Shown one piece after another: positions 1 through 9,662 of a stretch of 64,000 nucleotides of DNA. The notes under the pieces are model-generated. The model was not told where the DNA came from, did no database searches, and worked only from the letters and a program-made list of their open reading frames with translations. The position numbers and the translations under genes were made by a program. Numbering within the stretch: the first letter of the stretch is position 1; the number at the start of each line of letters is the position of its first letter. Source of the DNA: Microvirga puerhi (GTDB taxonomy: Bacteria; Pseudomonadota; Alphaproteobacteria; Rhizobiales; Beijerinckiaceae). The DNA lies in assembly GCF_020089865.1 (NCBI RefSeq), contig NZ_JAIRBM010000003.1:186001-250000 (forward strand). Reading direction: 5' to 3'.

Positions 1-2442
1 AAGGCCATGCTCGAGAATGCGGCCCGGATGGACGCATCACAAGGAGAGGGCTTCCGTCTTCTGACGGGAACCGTGACATCTCCGACCTTGCAGCGTCAGA
101 TCGCAGAGCTGCTTCAACATTGGCCCAAAGCGCAATGGCATGTGTTGGAGCCGATCAACGAAGATTTCCGACGCGAGGCTCTGCAGCTCTTGTTCGGGCG
201 TCGGTTGGACGCGCACTATCGGCTTGAGGAAGCAGACGTCATTGTCAGCCTCGACGACGATCTCTTAGGCTCAGGTCCTCGTCAGACCTTGCATGGGCGT
301 TCATGGTCGAAACGCCGTCTGGCTTTTCAAAAGGGACAGGGTCGTTGTCTCCTTATGGCGACCGAGCCGTCGCCGACGCTGACGGGCATCACGGCATCGG
401 ACCGCCTGATCGCTTCGCACAGCAGGATCGAGACTCTGGCAAGTGCACTGGCCCATCAGTTGGACGCCGGCATCGGCCGGGCTGCCAATCTGACGCCGAA
501 GGAGCAGACCTGGGTCAGCAAGGCCGCCGATGCCCTCACAGCCAGCAGGAGCCGCTGTCTGGCCACGATCGGCGCACATCATCGACCGGAGGTGCAGGCT
601 CTCGGTCTCCTCATTAATGAGCGTCTCGGGAATTTCTCACGCACGATCCGGTTCACCGAACCCATCGCTACAATGCCTCCGGAAGGCGAACGCTCCTTCG
701 ATCGGCTTTGCGAGGATATGGCATCAGGGCGGGTCGCCACTCTTGTGATGATAGCCGCAAATCCTGCCTACGCTGCGCCCGAGGATAGGGGCTTTCGTGA
801 CCATCTCGGCAAAGTCGGCCTCGCGGTTCATGCAGGTCTTCATTACGATGAGACTGCAGCGTTAAGCCAATGGCATGCCCCCTTACCGCACGAGCTCGAG
901 TCCTGGAGCGATGCGCGAAGCCCGGACGGGTTGGTGGGTCTCATCCAGCCCCTCATCCGTCCCATTTACGACGTCCGCTCTGCCCATGTCGTGATGGAGA
1001 ATCTGCGTGGGCAATTCGGAGGTGACGATCACGCGATCGTGCAGGCCACGTGGCGTCAGGCGTGGAGCGGCGCTTTCGATCAGCTATGGCGTACGAGTCT
1101 CCATCGCGGCTTCATTGAGAGGAGTGCCTATCCCGACATCGTCATAGAAGCCATTCGAGCCATCCCGCCGACTCCGCCCTCCCAGAGCGAGCCAACTCTG
1201 CATCTCATCGTCAGGCCCGATCCGACGATCTGGGATGGACGCTATGTGAATAATCCCTGGCTCCAGGAGTTGCCTAAGCCGCTGACGAAGGTGACATGGG
1301 AAAACGTCATCCTCGTCTCTCCGCAACTTGCCGAGGAACGCAAGATCAGCAATGGCGATACGATCCGGCTTGTCACGGATCGGACCAGCGTCACGGGCCC
1401 GGCCTGGATCATGCCTGGCCAGGAAGCCGCGACGGTTGTCGTCACCCTGGGTTATGGCCGAGGTCCCTTCGGGAGTGCGATGGATCAGATGGGCTATGAC
1501 GCCTATCGACTCCAGGCGGCCGAGAGCCCATGGCACCGATCCGATGTGAAGCTCGAGACGACAGGGCTGAAACAGGATGTGGCGACGACGCAGAAGCATC
1601 ATGCCATCGATGGCTTTGACTTCATCCGCACGGTCGCTGCTCCAGATGAAGAAGTAAAAACAGGCCGGAACTCTCCACCACCTTCCTTTTATCCTCCCAC
1701 GGTGAAAAACGATCCTTCCTGGGGTATGTCGATCGATCTCGATACTTGCATCGGATGCAATGCTTGTGTCGTCGCCTGCGTGGCGGAAAACAACATTCCC
1801 ATGGTGGGAAAGGAGCTCGTGGGGCAAGGCCGTGAGATGCACTGGCTGCGGATCGATCACTATCACGAGGGCGAACCGAACGATCCCCGTCATTACTTTC
1901 AGCCGGTACCCTGCATGCATTGCGAGCAGGCTCCATGCGAGATGGGATGCCCCGTGAATGCCGCCGTTCATAGCTTCGACGGCATGAACCTTCAGGTCTA
2001 CAATCGCTGCATCGGCACACGCACCTGCTCATCGTTCTGTCCCTACAAGGTGCGCCGTTTCAATTGGTTCAACTTTACCGAGAACGATCCGCCGGAGATC
2101 CAGGCTGTCCGAAACCCGAACGTCACCGTTCGTGCCCGTGGCGTCATGGAGAAATGTACTTACTGCGTGCAGCGCGTGAGCGACGTCCGCATTCAGGCCA
2201 AGAAGGAGGGAAGATCCATTCGTGATGGAGAGGTCGTGACAGCTTGTCAGCAGGCATGCCCGACCAGCGCCATCGTCTTCGGCAATGTCAGCGATCCCCA
2301 GTCGCAGGTCAGTCAACGCAAGGGATCGGGACGCGACTATAGTCTACTGGAAGAGGTCAACACTCGCCCGCGCACAACTTATCTGGCGCGGATCGAAGAA
2401 GACCTCGCTCCCCAAAAGCAGAGCAAAGAGGGTAAGGAATGA
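1..2442 (+). CDS. actB: Alternative complex III iron-sulfur/molybdopterin-like subunit ActB (5' end outside window)
   Basis: This is the electron-transfer subunit of alternative complex III, a quinol:cytochrome c oxidoreductase. The frame is open from base 1, so the first ATG at 7 is probably internal and the N-terminus is missing. The first 530 or so visible residues resemble a molybdopterin-oxidoreductase-type domain. The C-terminal third is an NrfC/PsrB-like ferredoxin domain with four cysteine groups: CIGCNACVVAC (from 1747), CMHCEQAPCEMGC (from about 1912), CIGTRTCSSFC (from about 2008), and the split pair CTYC (about 2155) with CQQAC (about 2244). In characterised ActB the molybdopterin-like part carries no cofactor. 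The stop overlaps the next start (ATGA). The identification is firm because actC to actF follow directly. Confidence 0.93.
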   Translation, partial: KAMLENAARMDASQGEGFRLLTGTVTSPTLQRQIAELLQHWPKAQWHVLEPINEDFRREALQLLFGRRLDAHYRLEEADVIVSLDDDLLGSGPRQTLHGRSWSKRRLAFQKGQGRCLLMATEPSPTLTGITASDRLIASHSRIETLASALAHQLDAGIGRAANLTPKEQTWVSKAADALTASRSRCLATIGAHHRPEVQALGLLINERLGNFSRTIRFTEPIATMPPEGERSFDRLCEDMASGRVATLVMIAANPAYAAPEDRGFRDHLGKVGLAVHAGLHYDETAALSQWHAPLPHELESWSDARSPDGLVGLIQPLIRPIYDVRSAHVVMENLRGQFGGDDHAIVQATWRQAWSGAFDQLWRTSLHRGFIERSAYPDIVIEAIRAIPPTPPSQSEPTLHLIVRPDPTIWDGRYVNNPWLQELPKPLTKVTWENVILVSPQLAEERKISNGDTIRLVTDRTSVTGPAWIMPGQEAATVVVTLGYGRGPFGSAMDQMGYDAYRLQAAESPWHRSDVKLETTGLKQDVATTQKHHAIDGFDFIRTVAAPDEEVKTGRNSPPPSFYPPTVKNDPSWGMSIDLDTCIGCNACVVACVAENNIPMVGKELVGQGREMHWLRIDHYHEGEPNDPRHYFQPVPCMHCEQAPCEMGCPVNAAVHSFDGMNLQVYNRCIGTRTCSSFCPYKVRRFNWFNFTENDPPEIQAVRNPNVTVRARGVMEKCTYCVQRVSDVRIQAKKEGRSIRDGEVVTACQQACPTSAIVFGNVSDPQSQVSQRKGSGRDYSLLEEVNTRPRTTYLARIEEDLAPQKQSKEGKE

Positions 2443-3803
2443 CGCAACAAGTCAGTCCCGGCGCCCACGGTTCGTCTCTGAATCGCTATGCAGCGATCAC
2501 CGGCGAAATCACGCAAATTCCAATCTCGTTCCCGCAGAGGCGGAATTGGTGGATCGCCTTTGCCTTCGCTCTGACCTTGCTATTGATCTTCTTCGTCTCG
2601 GCCATCGTCGTTTTCTGGAACGGAGTCGGTGTGTGGGGCATCAATATCCCTGTCAACTGGGGCCTGGCGATCTCCAACTACATCTGGTGGCTCGGCATCG
2701 GCCATGCCGGGACCTTGATATCAGCCATGCTGCTTCTCATGAACGAGCATTGGCGTAACGCCCTCAACCGCTTCGCCGAAGCCATGACGCTTTTTGCCGT
2801 CGTTTGCGCGGGTCTCTATCCCATCCTGCATCTCGGGCGCTTCTGGTACTTCTATTGGATGGCTCCCTATCCCAATACGATGAACATCTGGCCGCAATTC
2901 AAGAGTCCGCTGACCTGGGACTTCTTCGCGGTTCTCACGTATCTCATCGTGTCCGTTCTCTTTTGGTATATCGGCGTCATTCCCGATCTCGCCGCCACGC
3001 GTGACCGTACCCAGAAACGGCGACAGCAGGTTTTCTATGGCCTTTTCGCACTCGGATGGCGCGGTTCGGCGCGGCACTGGGCGCGCTGGCAACAGGCCTA
3101 TCGCCTGACGGCGGCCATCGCGGTGCCGCTCGTCGTTTCCGTCCATTCCGAAGTATCGCTCCTCTTCGCCGCCGGGCCCATTCCCGGCTGGAACTCCACG
3201 GTCTTTCCACCCTACTTCGTGTTGGGAGCAGCGTTCTCGGGCTTCGCGGTGGTATCCATGATCGCGACTGTCCTGCGGTATGCTTTCGACCTAGAGGATC
3301 TTGTCACCGCCCGCCACTTGGACCTTCTGGGAAAGCTTCTGCTCGCAAGTGGATTGATGACGTCCTACGGCTACATATCCGAGGTTTTCTTTACTCTGTA
3401 TTCAGGCGTTCAGCATGATGTGCTGACCTTGCAGCATAGACTCGGGGGCACCTATGCCTGGAGCTATTGGGGCGCCGTCATCTGCAACTTCGTGCCGCTG
3501 CAACTGCTCTGGTGGCATAACATCCGAACGAATCCGCTGCCCCTCTTTCTGATCGGGCTTTCCGTGACGGTCGGCATGTGGTGCGAGCGCTACATGCTTC
3601 TGGTGACGGCTCTCTACAAGGATTATCTCGTTTCTTCCTGGGGCGAGTATCATGCCAGCTTCTGGGAATGGAGCCTTTATATCGGCACACTCGGCGTCTT
3701 CCTGGTGCCGTTTCTGCTCTTCGTGCGCTTTCTGCCCATGATCTCCTCCTTCGAGATCAAGGAAGCATTGTATGAGGAAGAAGAAAGGGGGCGTGATGCG
3801 TGA
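2439..3803 (+). CDS. actC: Alternative complex III membrane subunit ActC (NrfD/PsrC family)
   Basis: This 454-residue polytopic membrane protein of the NrfD/PsrC family is expected to have about ten membrane helices and to bind quinol near its periplasmic face, next to ActB. The first helix (about residues 35-57, rich in Leu, Ile and Phe) follows a short polar N-terminus. Long hydrophobic segments alternate with Arg-rich loops throughout. The ATG overlaps the actB stop by four bases. ActF, encoded downstream, is a paralogous NrfD-like subunit, as in other alternative complex III operons. Confidence 0.93.
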   Translation: MTQQVSPGAHGSSLNRYAAITGEITQIPISFPQRRNWWIAFAFALTLLLIFFVSAIVVFWNGVGVWGINIPVNWGLAISNYIWWLGIGHAGTLISAMLLLMNEHWRNALNRFAEAMTLFAVVCAGLYPILHLGRFWYFYWMAPYPNTMNIWPQFKSPLTWDFFAVLTYLIVSVLFWYIGVIPDLAATRDRTQKRRQQVFYGLFALGWRGSARHWARWQQAYRLTAAIAVPLVVSVHSEVSLLFAAGPIPGWNSTVFPPYFVLGAAFSGFAVVSMIATVLRYAFDLEDLVTARHLDLLGKLLLASGLMTSYGYISEVFFTLYSGVQHDVLTLQHRLGGTYAWSYWGAVICNFVPLQLLWWHNIRTNPLPLFLIGLSVTVGMWCERYMLLVTALYKDYLVSSWGEYHASFWEWSLYIGTLGVFLVPFLLFVRFLPMISSFEIKEALYEEEERGRDA

Positions 3804-4356
3804 GCCTGCGCCTCACGAACCCATCTTCGGAATACTGGCCGAGTTCAGCCATCCGGATGCACTGCGGGATGCGGTTCGCAAGACATATGCAGGAGGATAC
3901 ACCCATATCGATACCTATACTCCCTTTCCCATAGAGGGCTTGGCCGAGGCGCTCCATTTTCAAGACAGCCGCGTTCCGCTCCTTTGCCTTGCCGGTGGTA
4001 TCACGGGAGCTCTGACGGGCTATGGGATGCAGGTCTATACGAACCTAGACTTTCCCATCGATATCGGCGGACGGCCTTTGATATCCTGGCAGGCCTTCAT
4101 GCTCATTACGTTTGAGCTGACGGTTCTCTTTGCGGTTCTTTTTGCCATTGCGGGCATGCTTCTTTTCAATCGCCTGCCGCGGTTGAATTATCCGGTCTTC
4201 GACATCGAAAGCTTTCATCTCGCCTCATCGGATAAGTTTTTTCTCATCGTCTTCAGCAACGATCCTCGTTTTGATCCGGAAGAGACGAGCAGCTTCCTGT
4301 CGGATTTGGATCCTGTGCGCGTGGATCAGGTCGGAAAAGCGGAGGAGGCAGAATGA
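3796..4356 (+). CDS. actD: Alternative complex III subunit ActD (DUF3341)
   Basis: This is a 186-residue membrane subunit of alternative complex III. An upstream in-frame ATG exists at 3772, but 3796 is preferred. It has a purine-rich AAAGGGGG tract just upstream and overlaps the actC stop by only eight bases. The N-terminal soluble part contains a conserved GGYTHIDTYTPFP stretch typical of DUF3341. Two membrane helices follow at about residues 62-85 and 103-128, then a cytoplasmic C-terminal tail. The C-terminus overlaps the actE start through ATGA. Confidence 0.9.
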   Translation: MREPAPHEPIFGILAEFSHPDALRDAVRKTYAGGYTHIDTYTPFPIEGLAEALHFQDSRVPLLCLAGGITGALTGYGMQVYTNLDFPIDIGGRPLISWQAFMLITFELTVLFAVLFAIAGMLLFNRLPRLNYPVFDIESFHLASSDKFFLIVFSNDPRFDPEETSSFLSDLDPVRVDQVGKAEEAE

Positions 4357-4883
4357 AGTTCTTCTGCCTCATCCTCCCGCTTCTGCTGACGGCTTGCGAT
4401 AATTTGGACCATCAGCCGCGCGATGATCACTACAAGAGGACTTCTCTCTTCGCCGATGGCAAGGTTCTGCAATCGCCGCCGCCGGGCACGGTCGGGCGAG
4501 ATGATCTCGCTCTGGAGGCCGCTCTCACTACACGCCCGCCGCTGACCCAGGCGCTCCTGGAGAGAGGGCGGGAGCGGTATGATATCTATTGCTCCGTCTG
4601 CCACGATTTTTCAGGCTATGGGCAAGGCACGGTTCCCAGTCGCGGCTTTCCTCATCCGCCAAGCTTCCACATCCCCAGGCTGCGCGCTGCTCCTCCAGCC
4701 TATTTCGTCGATGTCATCACCCATGGTCATGGGGTGATGTACTCCTATGCCGACCGTGTGGCACCGGCAGATCGCTGGGCCATTGCGGCCTATATTCGTG
4801 CTCTCCAGGTCAGTCAGGACACATCGGTGACGGCTCTGTCGGATGAGGAGAGAACCAAGCTGGAGGCCGCTCATGACCAATGA
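4353..4883 (+). CDS. actE: Alternative complex III monohaem cytochrome c lipoprotein ActE
   Basis: This 176-residue protein has a short lipoprotein signal peptide ending in the lipobox LTAC, with Cys15 as the predicted lipidated residue. A single haem c motif, CSVCH, lies at residues 80-84. A methionine in GVMYSY near residue 129 is a plausible axial ligand. In characterised alternative complex III, ActE is the membrane-anchored cytochrome that hands electrons from the complex to the terminal oxidase. Here that oxidase is encoded downstream in the same operon. Confidence 0.92.
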   Translation: MKFFCLILPLLLTACDNLDHQPRDDHYKRTSLFADGKVLQSPPPGTVGRDDLALEAALTTRPPLTQALLERGRERYDIYCSVCHDFSGYGQGTVPSRGFPHPPSFHIPRLRAAPPAYFVDVITHGHGVMYSYADRVAPADRWAIAAYIRALQVSQDTSVTALSDEERTKLEAAHDQ

Positions 4884-5934
4884 GCGCAGCCCGATACCCT
4901 TGTGGTGGCCCATCGCTGGGTTTGCGCTTTGCGTTCTGTCGCTTCTAGCGTGCCTGTGGGATCCGCAGGCCGCTTTGCGTGCCTGGCTGGGAAGCGCTTT
5001 TTTCTGGAGCGGTATCCCCATCGGAGCACTTCTGCTGCTGATGACGATGCGGCTCATTCCGGGGGGCTGGGCCAACGAGCTTCTGGTTTTCGCAGAGACG
5101 GCGACGCTGCTCATGCCTTTGGCCGCCTTGATGTTCATTCCCGTTCTGCTTGGGATAGGTTCCATCTATGACTGGGCTGACCAACCACCACGAAATGCCT
5201 TTCAAAGCATCTACCTGATACCCTGGTTCTTCGCAGCAAGAACCCTGATCTGGTTTGCGCTTCTCGGAGCATTCACCTTCCTGCTTTCACAGCGGCGGGG
5301 GAATTTCACGATCCTGTCCTGCATCGGACTTCTGATCTTCGTGCCGATGAGCACGATGATTGCCGTCGATTGGATCATGTCTCTCGATCCAGCCTTCAGT
5401 TCTTCGGGCTTCGGCCTTTATATCCTCTCGAGCCAAGTGGGCACATCTCTGGTTTGGATCAGCGGCACTGCTCTTCTGCTCAAACCTCATCTGAGGCGCA
5501 TCAGTCTTCTGTCGGGGCTTTTGCTCTTGCTGCTGTTGCTTTGGACTTATTTCGCCTTCATGCAGTACATCATCACATGGTCGGGCAATCTTCCGCAGGG
5601 CGTTCTCTGGTATAAGAGACAGTCGTCGGAAGGCTGGTCGCATGTGGAGTGGGCCATATCCGGTCTGCACCTTCTCCCGGCTTTCATTCTCATGCTTCCC
5701 GTTCGGTCCTCGAAGACATGGCTGTTCGCCATGTGCGTTGCAGTGTTGGCCGGGAAGATTCTGGAGGCATCTTGGCTGACCCTGACCGGTGTCACATCGC
5801 CTCTCAGTCTTGGTCTCTTCGTGCTGTCATTGTCAGGCACGGGTCTCATCGTCGCGACCGCTTTCATGGAGACATTCAGATACCGCGTCAGTGCCCGCTC
5901 CCCATCGAGCGTCGAAGTAGGAGAGGCATCATGA
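4873..5934 (+). CDS. actF: Alternative complex III membrane subunit ActF (NrfD-like)
   Basis: This is the second NrfD-like quinol-binding membrane subunit of alternative complex III, 353 residues, rich in hydrophobic helices. A longer frame starts at 4843. The ATG at 4873 is preferred because it overlaps the actE stop by 11 bases and gives a normal ActF N-terminus (MTNERSPIPLWW). Conserved features include an IYLIPWFFAAR-type helix and the SLDPAFSSSGFGLY segment typical of this family. The C-terminus overlaps the next gene through ATGA. Confidence 0.9.
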   Translation: MTNERSPIPLWWPIAGFALCVLSLLACLWDPQAALRAWLGSAFFWSGIPIGALLLLMTMRLIPGGWANELLVFAETATLLMPLAALMFIPVLLGIGSIYDWADQPPRNAFQSIYLIPWFFAARTLIWFALLGAFTFLLSQRRGNFTILSCIGLLIFVPMSTMIAVDWIMSLDPAFSSSGFGLYILSSQVGTSLVWISGTALLLKPHLRRISLLSGLLLLLLLLWTYFAFMQYIITWSGNLPQGVLWYKRQSSEGWSHVEWAISGLHLLPAFILMLPVRSSKTWLFAMCVAVLAGKILEASWLTLTGVTSPLSLGLFVLSLSGTGLIVATAFMETFRYRVSARSPSSVEVGEAS

Positions 5935-6308
5935 GCGACCATCAAGCCAAAGGCTATGAAGCATCCGACGTTTCAGTCAGGGGCGTAGCCTATGTCCTTG
6001 GCATCCTCTTCGTCTGCCTTGGCCTCACAGGAGGTTTGGTCGCGGGCATGTTCGCGCTTTTCTCTCAGAGAGAGGACCATTCCGCTGCAAGTCCGCTGGA
6101 GATGCGCGTCTTGTCTCCTCCATCGCCGCGCCTCGAAGTCTCGCCTGCGGGCGACCGGGCGGCGGTGGAAGCGAGAGCACGCGGCCGTCTCGAAGGTTAC
6201 GGCTGGACCAATCGGGAAACTGGGCGTGTGCATATTCCCATCGAGGCTGCCATGCGGCTCACGATCCAGCAGGGCTGGCAGGACGAAACCGGAAAGCCGC
6301 AGCCATGA
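5931..6308 (+). CDS. Small single-helix membrane protein between ActF and SCO (function unknown)
   Basis: This 125-residue protein has one membrane helix at about residues 20-45. The remaining roughly 80 residues are probably periplasmic and end in a conserved-looking GWTNRETGRVHIPIEAAM segment. The ATG at 5931 overlaps the actF stop and its own stop overlaps the SCO gene start, so it is translated as part of the operon. The sequence shows no cofactor motif. Its place between complex III and oxidase genes suggests a role in assembly or in linking the two complexes; this is inference only. Confidence 0.8.
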   Translation: MSDHQAKGYEASDVSVRGVAYVLGILFVCLGLTGGLVAGMFALFSQREDHSAASPLEMRVLSPPSPRLEVSPAGDRAAVEARARGRLEGYGWTNRETGRVHIPIEAAMRLTIQQGWQDETGKPQP

Positions 6309-7090
6309 GATCCCTGTTCGTGCTTTTTCTGGCCGTGTTCTCTCTCAGCGCTGCGGCTGCTCCGTTCAACGCATTCGAGGTGGCAGGGATCGATCGGCGA
6401 CCCGACGCGCAAGTGCCGCTCGACGTCGTGGTTCGGGATGAAACCGGCAGAAACATTTCGTTGCGCGCATTGGGAAGCGGAAAACCCATCATCCTGATCC
6501 CCGTCCAACACCAATGCCCCAACATCTGTGGCGTCACGCTCGGTGGAATTGCCAGCGCTGTCCTGGCTCAGCCCTACAAGCTCGAGAACGATTTTTCGCT
6601 CATCGCCTTCGGCATCGATCCGAAGGAAACCTCTCGCGAGTCGGCCGCCTCGCTCAAGGACTTGCAGGTTCGTCTTCGCGAGCTCGCGGCTCGTGGCGGT
6701 CTCCATGCCGTGACGGCGTCGCCCGAAACCACGAAAGCGGTGACGGATGCCTTGGGCTATCGCTATGCATGGGACGAGCAACTGGGCCAATTTGCCCACA
6801 TCGCAGCCACGGCCGTTTTGACGGAGGATGGACGCCTCGAGCGCTGGCTTTACGGCCTCAACCCGGATCCATTGGATTTACGGCTTGCGCTCACCGAGGC
6901 CGGTCAAGGCCGCATCGGCGGATGGGGTGAGCAACTTCTCCTGCTTTGCTATCACTACAACCCGCAGACGGGGCAATACGGTGCGCTCGTGTGGCTGATG
7001 CTGCGCATCGGAGGCGGCCTAACGGTTGCGATTCTGTTGGCCTTCCTCATTCGTGCTTTCATGCGTGAACGCAGGGAACGCATGTCATGA
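6305..7090 (+). CDS. SCO1/SenC-family copper chaperone for the oxidase CuA site
   Basis: This is a thioredoxin-fold SCO protein of 261 residues. It has an N-terminal signal/anchor segment, the copper-binding CPNIC pair (CxxxC) in HQCPNICGVTLGG, and the distal histidine in FAHIAATAVLTEDGRL. A C-terminal membrane helix is present at about residues 228-252 (WLMLRIGGGLTVAILLAFLI). SCO proteins load copper into the CuA centre of oxidase subunit II, which is encoded by the next gene. Both ends overlap the neighbouring genes through ATGA. Confidence 0.9.
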   Translation: MRSLFVLFLAVFSLSAAAAPFNAFEVAGIDRRPDAQVPLDVVVRDETGRNISLRALGSGKPIILIPVQHQCPNICGVTLGGIASAVLAQPYKLENDFSLIAFGIDPKETSRESAASLKDLQVRLRELAARGGLHAVTASPETTKAVTDALGYRYAWDEQLGQFAHIAATAVLTEDGRLERWLYGLNPDPLDLRLALTEAGQGRIGGWGEQLLLLCYHYNPQTGQYGALVWLMLRIGGGLTVAILLAFLIRAFMRERRERMS

Positions 7091-8037
7091 GGTCGGATCT
7101 GCCCCTCTGGCCGGACCAAGCCTCCGCTCATGCGAGTGCCGTCGACATCCTCCTCTATGGCTTCACCGGCCTGATTTTTGCCCTATCGGTTCCAGTCTTC
7201 ATCCTCATCATCGTCTTCGCGGTACGGTATCGTCGCGGCCGCAAAGTCAATCGCCGGCACCAGGTTAACCGGAATGCGTTGCTCGAAGTGTCGTGGTCGG
7301 TGATCCCCTTTCTCTTGATTCTGTGCTTTTTCTTCTGGTCGGCTTGGCTCTTCTTCGATCTCAAGCATCCTCCTGCCAGCGCACTTGAGATCGATGTGGT
7401 GGCGAAGCGATGGATGTGGAAGTTTCAGCATCCCGGTGGGCAGGGGGAAATCGACGAGCTGCACGTGCCAGTCGGTGAGCCTGTCAAGCTCACCATGATC
7501 TCGCAGGACGTCATTCACAGCCTCTACATGCCGGCCTTGCGTCTCAAGCAGGATGTCCTGCCCGGGCGCTACACCACCATGTGGTTCCAAGCCGATAAGC
7601 CGGGCATCTACCGTCTCACCTGTGCCGAGTTCTGCGGCACCAACCACTCCCTGATGGGAGGGCATTTCGTCGTCATGGCGCAACAGGATTATGCGCGATG
7701 GCTCCAGGAATCGGGTGTGGATCAGACGCTTGCGGCGCAAGGCGAGACGCTTTTCCGCACCTATGGTTGCAGCGGGTGCCACAGCCCGGCCGCGACCGTT
7801 CACGCCCCCTCGCTCGACGGGCTCTACGGACGGCCCGTTGCACTGCAGGGCGGCGAAACGATCATCGCCGATGAGCAATATATCCGGGACAGCATTCTCT
7901 TGCCGCAGCAGCAGATGGCGGCGGGCTATCCGTCCATCATGCCCACGTTCAAAAATGTGCTGGGAGAAGACGATCTGACGAAGATCGTCGCATACATCAA
8001 GTCGCTGAAAGCGACGCAATGGCGAGAACATCCATGA
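7087..8037 (+). CDS. ctaC: Cytochrome c oxidase subunit II with fused cytochrome c domain (caa3 type)
   Basis: This 316-residue protein has two N-terminal membrane helices (about residues 18-42 and 66-90). A cupredoxin domain carries the CuA motif [12 protein letters not shown] (C-x3-C-x3-H-x2-M). A C-terminal class I cytochrome c domain has CSGCH and the axial Met in IMPTF. The covalently attached cytochrome makes this a caa3-type oxidase, which takes electrons from a cytochrome such as ActE. It overlaps the SCO gene upstream and subunit I downstream by ATGA. Confidence 0.95.
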   Translation: MRSDLPLWPDQASAHASAVDILLYGFTGLIFALSVPVFILIIVFAVRYRRGRKVNRRHQVNRNALLEVSWSVIPFLLILCFFFWSAWLFFDLKHPPASALEIDVVAKRWMWKFQHPGGQGEIDELHVPVGEPVKLTMISQDVIHSLYMPALRLKQDVLPGRYTTMWFQADKPGIYRLTCAEFCGTNHSLMGGHFVVMAQQDYARWLQESGVDQTLAAQGETLFRTYGCSGCHSPAATVHAPSLDGLYGRPVALQGGETIIADEQYIRDSILLPQQQMAAGYPSIMPTFKNVLGEDDLTKIVAYIKSLKATQWREHP

Positions 8038-9662
8038 CCGAGCGCCATATTCCCGAAACCGACGTCGAGAAGGTCAGCTACCTCAGGGCAGGCCATAGCC
8101 TGCGGTCCTGGCTCCTCACCACGGATCACAAGCGCATCGCCATCCTTTATCTTTATGCCGTCACATTCTTCTTCTTTATCGGTGGTGCGGCGGCGGCTCT
8201 GGTGCGAATAGAACTCCTGACGCCCGGGGGCGATTTTCTGACAAACGAGGGATATAACCGCACCTTCACGCTGCACGGCGTCATCATGGTGTGGTTCTTC
8301 CTGATCCCATCTATTCCCAACACCTTCGGCAACTTTCTCATACCGCTAATGATCGGCGCGAGAGATCTGGCCTTCCCGCGGCTGAACCTCTTGAGCTGGT
8401 ATATCTATCTGCTCGGCGGCACGCTCACTCTTTACGTACTGGTGGCGGGAGGTGTCGATACGGGCTGGACGTTCTATACGCCCCTGTCCAGCATGTTTGC
8501 CAACGGCAATGTGGTGGCGGCGACCGTTGCCATTTTCATCGCAGGCTTCTCGTCGATCCTGACAGGCCTCAATTTTATCGTCACAATTCACACTCTGCGC
8601 GCTCCGGGCATGACCTGGGGCCGACTGCCTCTCTTCGTCTGGTCGCATTATGCGACGTCGCTGATCCTCGTGCTGGCAACGCCGATCCTCGCGATCACAC
8701 TCGCCCTGATCGCGGCAGAGCGGCTCTTCGGAATCGGCATCTTCGATCCGTCGCTGGGCGGTGACCCGTTGCTTTATCAGCACCTGTTCTGGTTCTATAG
8801 TCATCCGGCCGTCTACATCATGGTTCTGCCCGCGCTCGGAGTGGTGAGCGAGCTTGTGGCGGCTGCGGCCCGCAAGCCTGTCTTCGGCTACTGGTTCGTC
8901 GCCTTCTCTTCCATTGCCATCGCCATCATCGGCTTCCTGGTCTGGGGACATCACATGTTCGTATCCGGCCAGTCGATGTATGCGAGTGCGGTCTTCTCGT
9001 TCTTGAGCCTTGCGGTGGCAGTCCCATCCGGCATCAAGGTCTACAATTGGACAGCCACTCTTTACAAAGGCCATATCTCGCTGGATCCACCTTTTCTCTT
9101 CGCCATGAGCTTCATCGGGCTTTTCGTCTTCGGCGGATTGACGGGCCTGATTCTCGCCATGCTGGCCATCGACGTGCACGTGCACGATACCTATTTCGTC
9201 GTTGCGCATTTCCATTACATCATGGTGGGCGGAACGGTATCCGCTTTCTTCGGTGCGCTGCATTTCTGGTGGCCCAAGATCACCGGGCGCGAGTACATAA
9301 TGGTTTGGGGCAGATTGACCGCGATCTTCATCTTCCTCGGCTTCAATCTGACATTCTTCCCGCAATATCTTCTCGGCTATCTCGGTATGCCGCGCCGCTA
9401 CCATATCTATGATCCGTCCTTCCAGGTGCTTCATGTGATGTCGTCATTGGGCGCGAGCCTCCTAGGCGTCGCCTATGTCCTGCCCTTCACTTACCTCTTC
9501 TATTCTCTGCGCTACGGTAAGCCCTCTCCTCCGAATCCCTGGGGCGTGACAGGTCTCGAATGGACCACGCCCTCGCCGCCGCCGAAGCAGAACTTCGATC
9601 AAATTCCGGTCGTGACGACAGGGCCCTACGATTATCCGGTCGAGATGGAAGACCGCCGATGA
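8034..9662 (+). CDS. ctaD: Cytochrome c oxidase subunit I, A2-type haem-copper oxidase
   Basis: This is the catalytic subunit, 542 residues, with about 12 helices. Haem and CuB ligands are visible: an early His in [10 protein letters not shown], the CuB/Tyr region YSHPAVYIM, the His pair in WGHHMF, and the pair in VAHFHYIM. The YSHPxV sequence replaces the Glu-containing HPEVY motif of A1 oxidases and marks an A2-type proton channel. The ATG at 8034 overlaps the subunit II stop. A start at 8019 would add only five residues. The C-terminus overlaps subunit III through ATGA. Confidence 0.96.
   Translation: MTERHIPETDVEKVSYLRAGHSLRSWLLTTDHKRIAILYLYAVTFFFFIGGAAAALVRIELLTPGGDFLTNEGYNRTFTLHGVIMVWFFLIPSIPNTFGNFLIPLMIGARDLAFPRLNLLSWYIYLLGGTLTLYVLVAGGVDTGWTFYTPLSSMFANGNVVAATVAIFIAGFSSILTGLNFIVTIHTLRAPGMTWGRLPLFVWSHYATSLILVLATPILAITLALIAAERLFGIGIFDPSLGGDPLLYQHLFWFYSHPAVYIMVLPALGVVSELVAAAARKPVFGYWFVAFSSIAIAIIGFLVWGHHMFVSGQSMYASAVFSFLSLAVAVPSGIKVYNWTATLYKGHISLDPPFLFAMSFIGLFVFGGLTGLILAMLAIDVHVHDTYFVVAHFHYIMVGGTVSAFFGALHFWWPKITGREYIMVWGRLTAIFIFLGFNLTFFPQYLLGYLGMPRRYHIYDPSFQVLHVMSSLGASLLGVAYVLPFTYLFYSLRYGKPSPPNPWGVTGLEWTTPSPPPKQNFDQIPVVTTGPYDYPVEMEDRR

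Noticed and set aside
8346-9434. 362-codon minus-strand frame opposite ctaD
   Set aside because: Shadow of a highly conserved oxidase gene; Arg/Asp/Glu/Gln-rich composition and no family resemblance.
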